From Chloroflexota bacterium (GTDB taxonomy: Bacteria; Chloroflexota; Anaerolineae; Aggregatilineales; Phototrophicaceae), in contig QGUR01000020.1 of the NCBI GenBank assembly GCA_003242205.1, positions 1 to 24,724 of the forward strand: 24,724 bases of DNA, in the 5' to 3' direction. A program made the translations under genes and the position numbers. The notes beneath the pieces are model-generated. The model was not told the DNA's origin, ran no database searches, and worked only from the letters and a program-made list of their open reading frames with translations. Shown here piece by piece: positions 24,109 to 24,724 of this stretch. Position 1 is the first letter of the stretch. Each line of letters opens with the position of its first letter.

Positions 24109-24724
24109 ATGTCTGAAACCCGCTCTATGACATTTTTCCGGCTAGTGCCGCCTGTGCTGGCACTGTTAGTGGCATGGGCGCTGTTCATTCGCAACATCGG
24201 CCTCGAAAGCATGTGGTACGACGAACACATTTCATGGTCGCTCGCCAGCAGCGACACGTTCGCCGACTTTCTGGGCCGCTGGCCTTATGGCACGGGCCAT
24301 CCGCCGTTTTACTTTGCGACATTGTGGGCGTGGCTGAAGTGGACAGGCTCCGTCGACATGGGCATCATGCGTCTCACCGCTGCGCTCCCGTCGCTGGTGG
24401 CGGTCGCGTTCGTCTACCGGCTTGGCCGTGAGTGGTTCTCCGGGCGTTGGGTCGGGCTGGCGGCCATGACGTTGATGGGAACCAACGGCGTTATCATCTA
24501 TTTCGCTCGCGAGTTGCGGATGTACGGCCTGCTGGTGCTGCTGGTGCTCATCAGCTGGTGGCTGCTGCGGCGTTTTGCCGAGCGCGACGACCGGCGCGCG
24601 TTATTCGGCTATGCCCTGACGGTCGTGCTGATGGCCTACACGCACTATCTCAGCGCGGTCGTGGAAACAAAATGGACGTGGCGGAGAAAAGGGAAGGGTG
24701 AGATGAGGTGGGAGGCGATAACTA
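24109..24724 (+). CDS. GT39/ArnT-like membrane glycosyltransferase, 3' end beyond the window
   Basis: The N-terminal part of a multi-pass glycosyltransferase of the GT-C fold. ATG 24109 opens a frame of about 205 codons with no stop to the right edge. Helix 1 (PPVLALLVAWALFI) is followed by the first outer loop with the DE pair (WYDEHISWSLA, D38/E39), the catalytic-acid position of GT39/ArnT-type enzymes. GTGHPPFYF matches the HPPxYY motif after it. Further membrane segments and the RELRMYGLLVLL motif follow. From about codon 185 the sequence turns into a highly basic, Trp/Lys/Arg/Gly-rich stretch that does not fit the next membrane helix, so the true C-terminus is probably not represented here. 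Confidence 0.8.
   Translation, partial: MSETRSMTFFRLVPPVLALLVAWALFIRNIGLESMWYDEHISWSLASSDTFADFLGRWPYGTGHPPFYFATLWAWLKWTGSVDMGIMRLTAALPSLVAVAFVYRLGREWFSGRWVGLAAMTLMGTNGVIIYFARELRMYGLLVLLVLISWWLLRRFAERDDRRALFGYALTVVLMAYTHYLSAVVETKWTWRRKGKGEMRWEAIT
24664..24724. other. Atypical terminal sequence, possible assembly artefact
   Basis: The last ~61 bases are purine-rich and A/G-biased, and their translation (ETKWTWRRKGKGEMRWEA) breaks a membrane-helix pattern (MAYTHYLSAVV). Composition differs sharply from the preceding ~550 bases. It may be a contig-end error or a genuine breakpoint. Confidence 0.45.

Overview
The window looks like a chromosomal fragment of a moderately high-GC bacterium. The protein style points to the Chloroflexota, probably an Anaerolineae-type lineage: an ABC sugar-binding protein with a LacI regulator, a Pro/Thr-rich lipoprotein with duplicated Gmad2-like domains, a gamma-alpha fused 2-oxoacid:ferredoxin oxidoreductase, and ArnT/GT39-like membrane enzymes. 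No 16S gene or other definitive marker is present, so this placement is inference. I see no tRNA, rRNA, CRISPR array, insertion sequence or phage gene.

Layout. (1) 1-2578, minus strand: the end of a carbohydrate-uptake locus. A LacI-family repressor lies upstream of a solute-binding protein that runs off the left edge. The repressor promoter carries two directly abutting 14-bp LacI-type operators. (2) 2711-4329: a plus-strand carboxylesterase whose strongest Shine-Dalgarno points at an ATC codon, an interleaved inverted-repeat structure, one small unknown gene on the minus strand, and a 446-bp non-coding stretch with a 13-bp direct repeat and competing hairpins. (3) 4330-13545, plus strand: a tightly packed run nusB-tatB-tatC-alpha/beta hydrolase-arginase-acyltransferase-sat-phosphodiesterase-membrane protein-cysC, with a second promoter before sat and a strong terminator after cysC. 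(4) 13601-16534, minus: a Ca2+-type P-type ATPase. (5) 16737-19620, minus: korAB with its own terminator, followed on the map (upstream in transcription) by a FadR-type GntR regulator with a good promoter and an operator-like repeat. (6) 20645-23958, minus: a packed run rnhA-aminotransferase-lipoprotein-deoxynucleoside kinase. (7) 24109-24724, plus: the N-terminal part of a GT39-like membrane glycosyltransferase, whose last ~60 bases look foreign to the gene and may be an assembly artefact.

How the genes work together. The sat and cysC genes make APS and then PAPS. They sandwich an alkaline-phosphatase-superfamily phosphodiesterase and a multi-pass membrane protein, and no sulfate-reduction gene is in view, so PAPS may serve sulfation rather than cysteine synthesis. 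The Tat genes with nusB form a housekeeping cluster. KorAB supplies ferredoxin-linked 2-oxoglutarate or other 2-oxoacid oxidation.

Most interesting points: the tandem LacI operators, the possible ATC start, the interleaved inverted repeats at 3428-3480 and 4201-4234, the sat-phosphodiesterase-membrane protein-cysC arrangement, and a recurring TACAAT/TACACT -10 element at six putative promoters.
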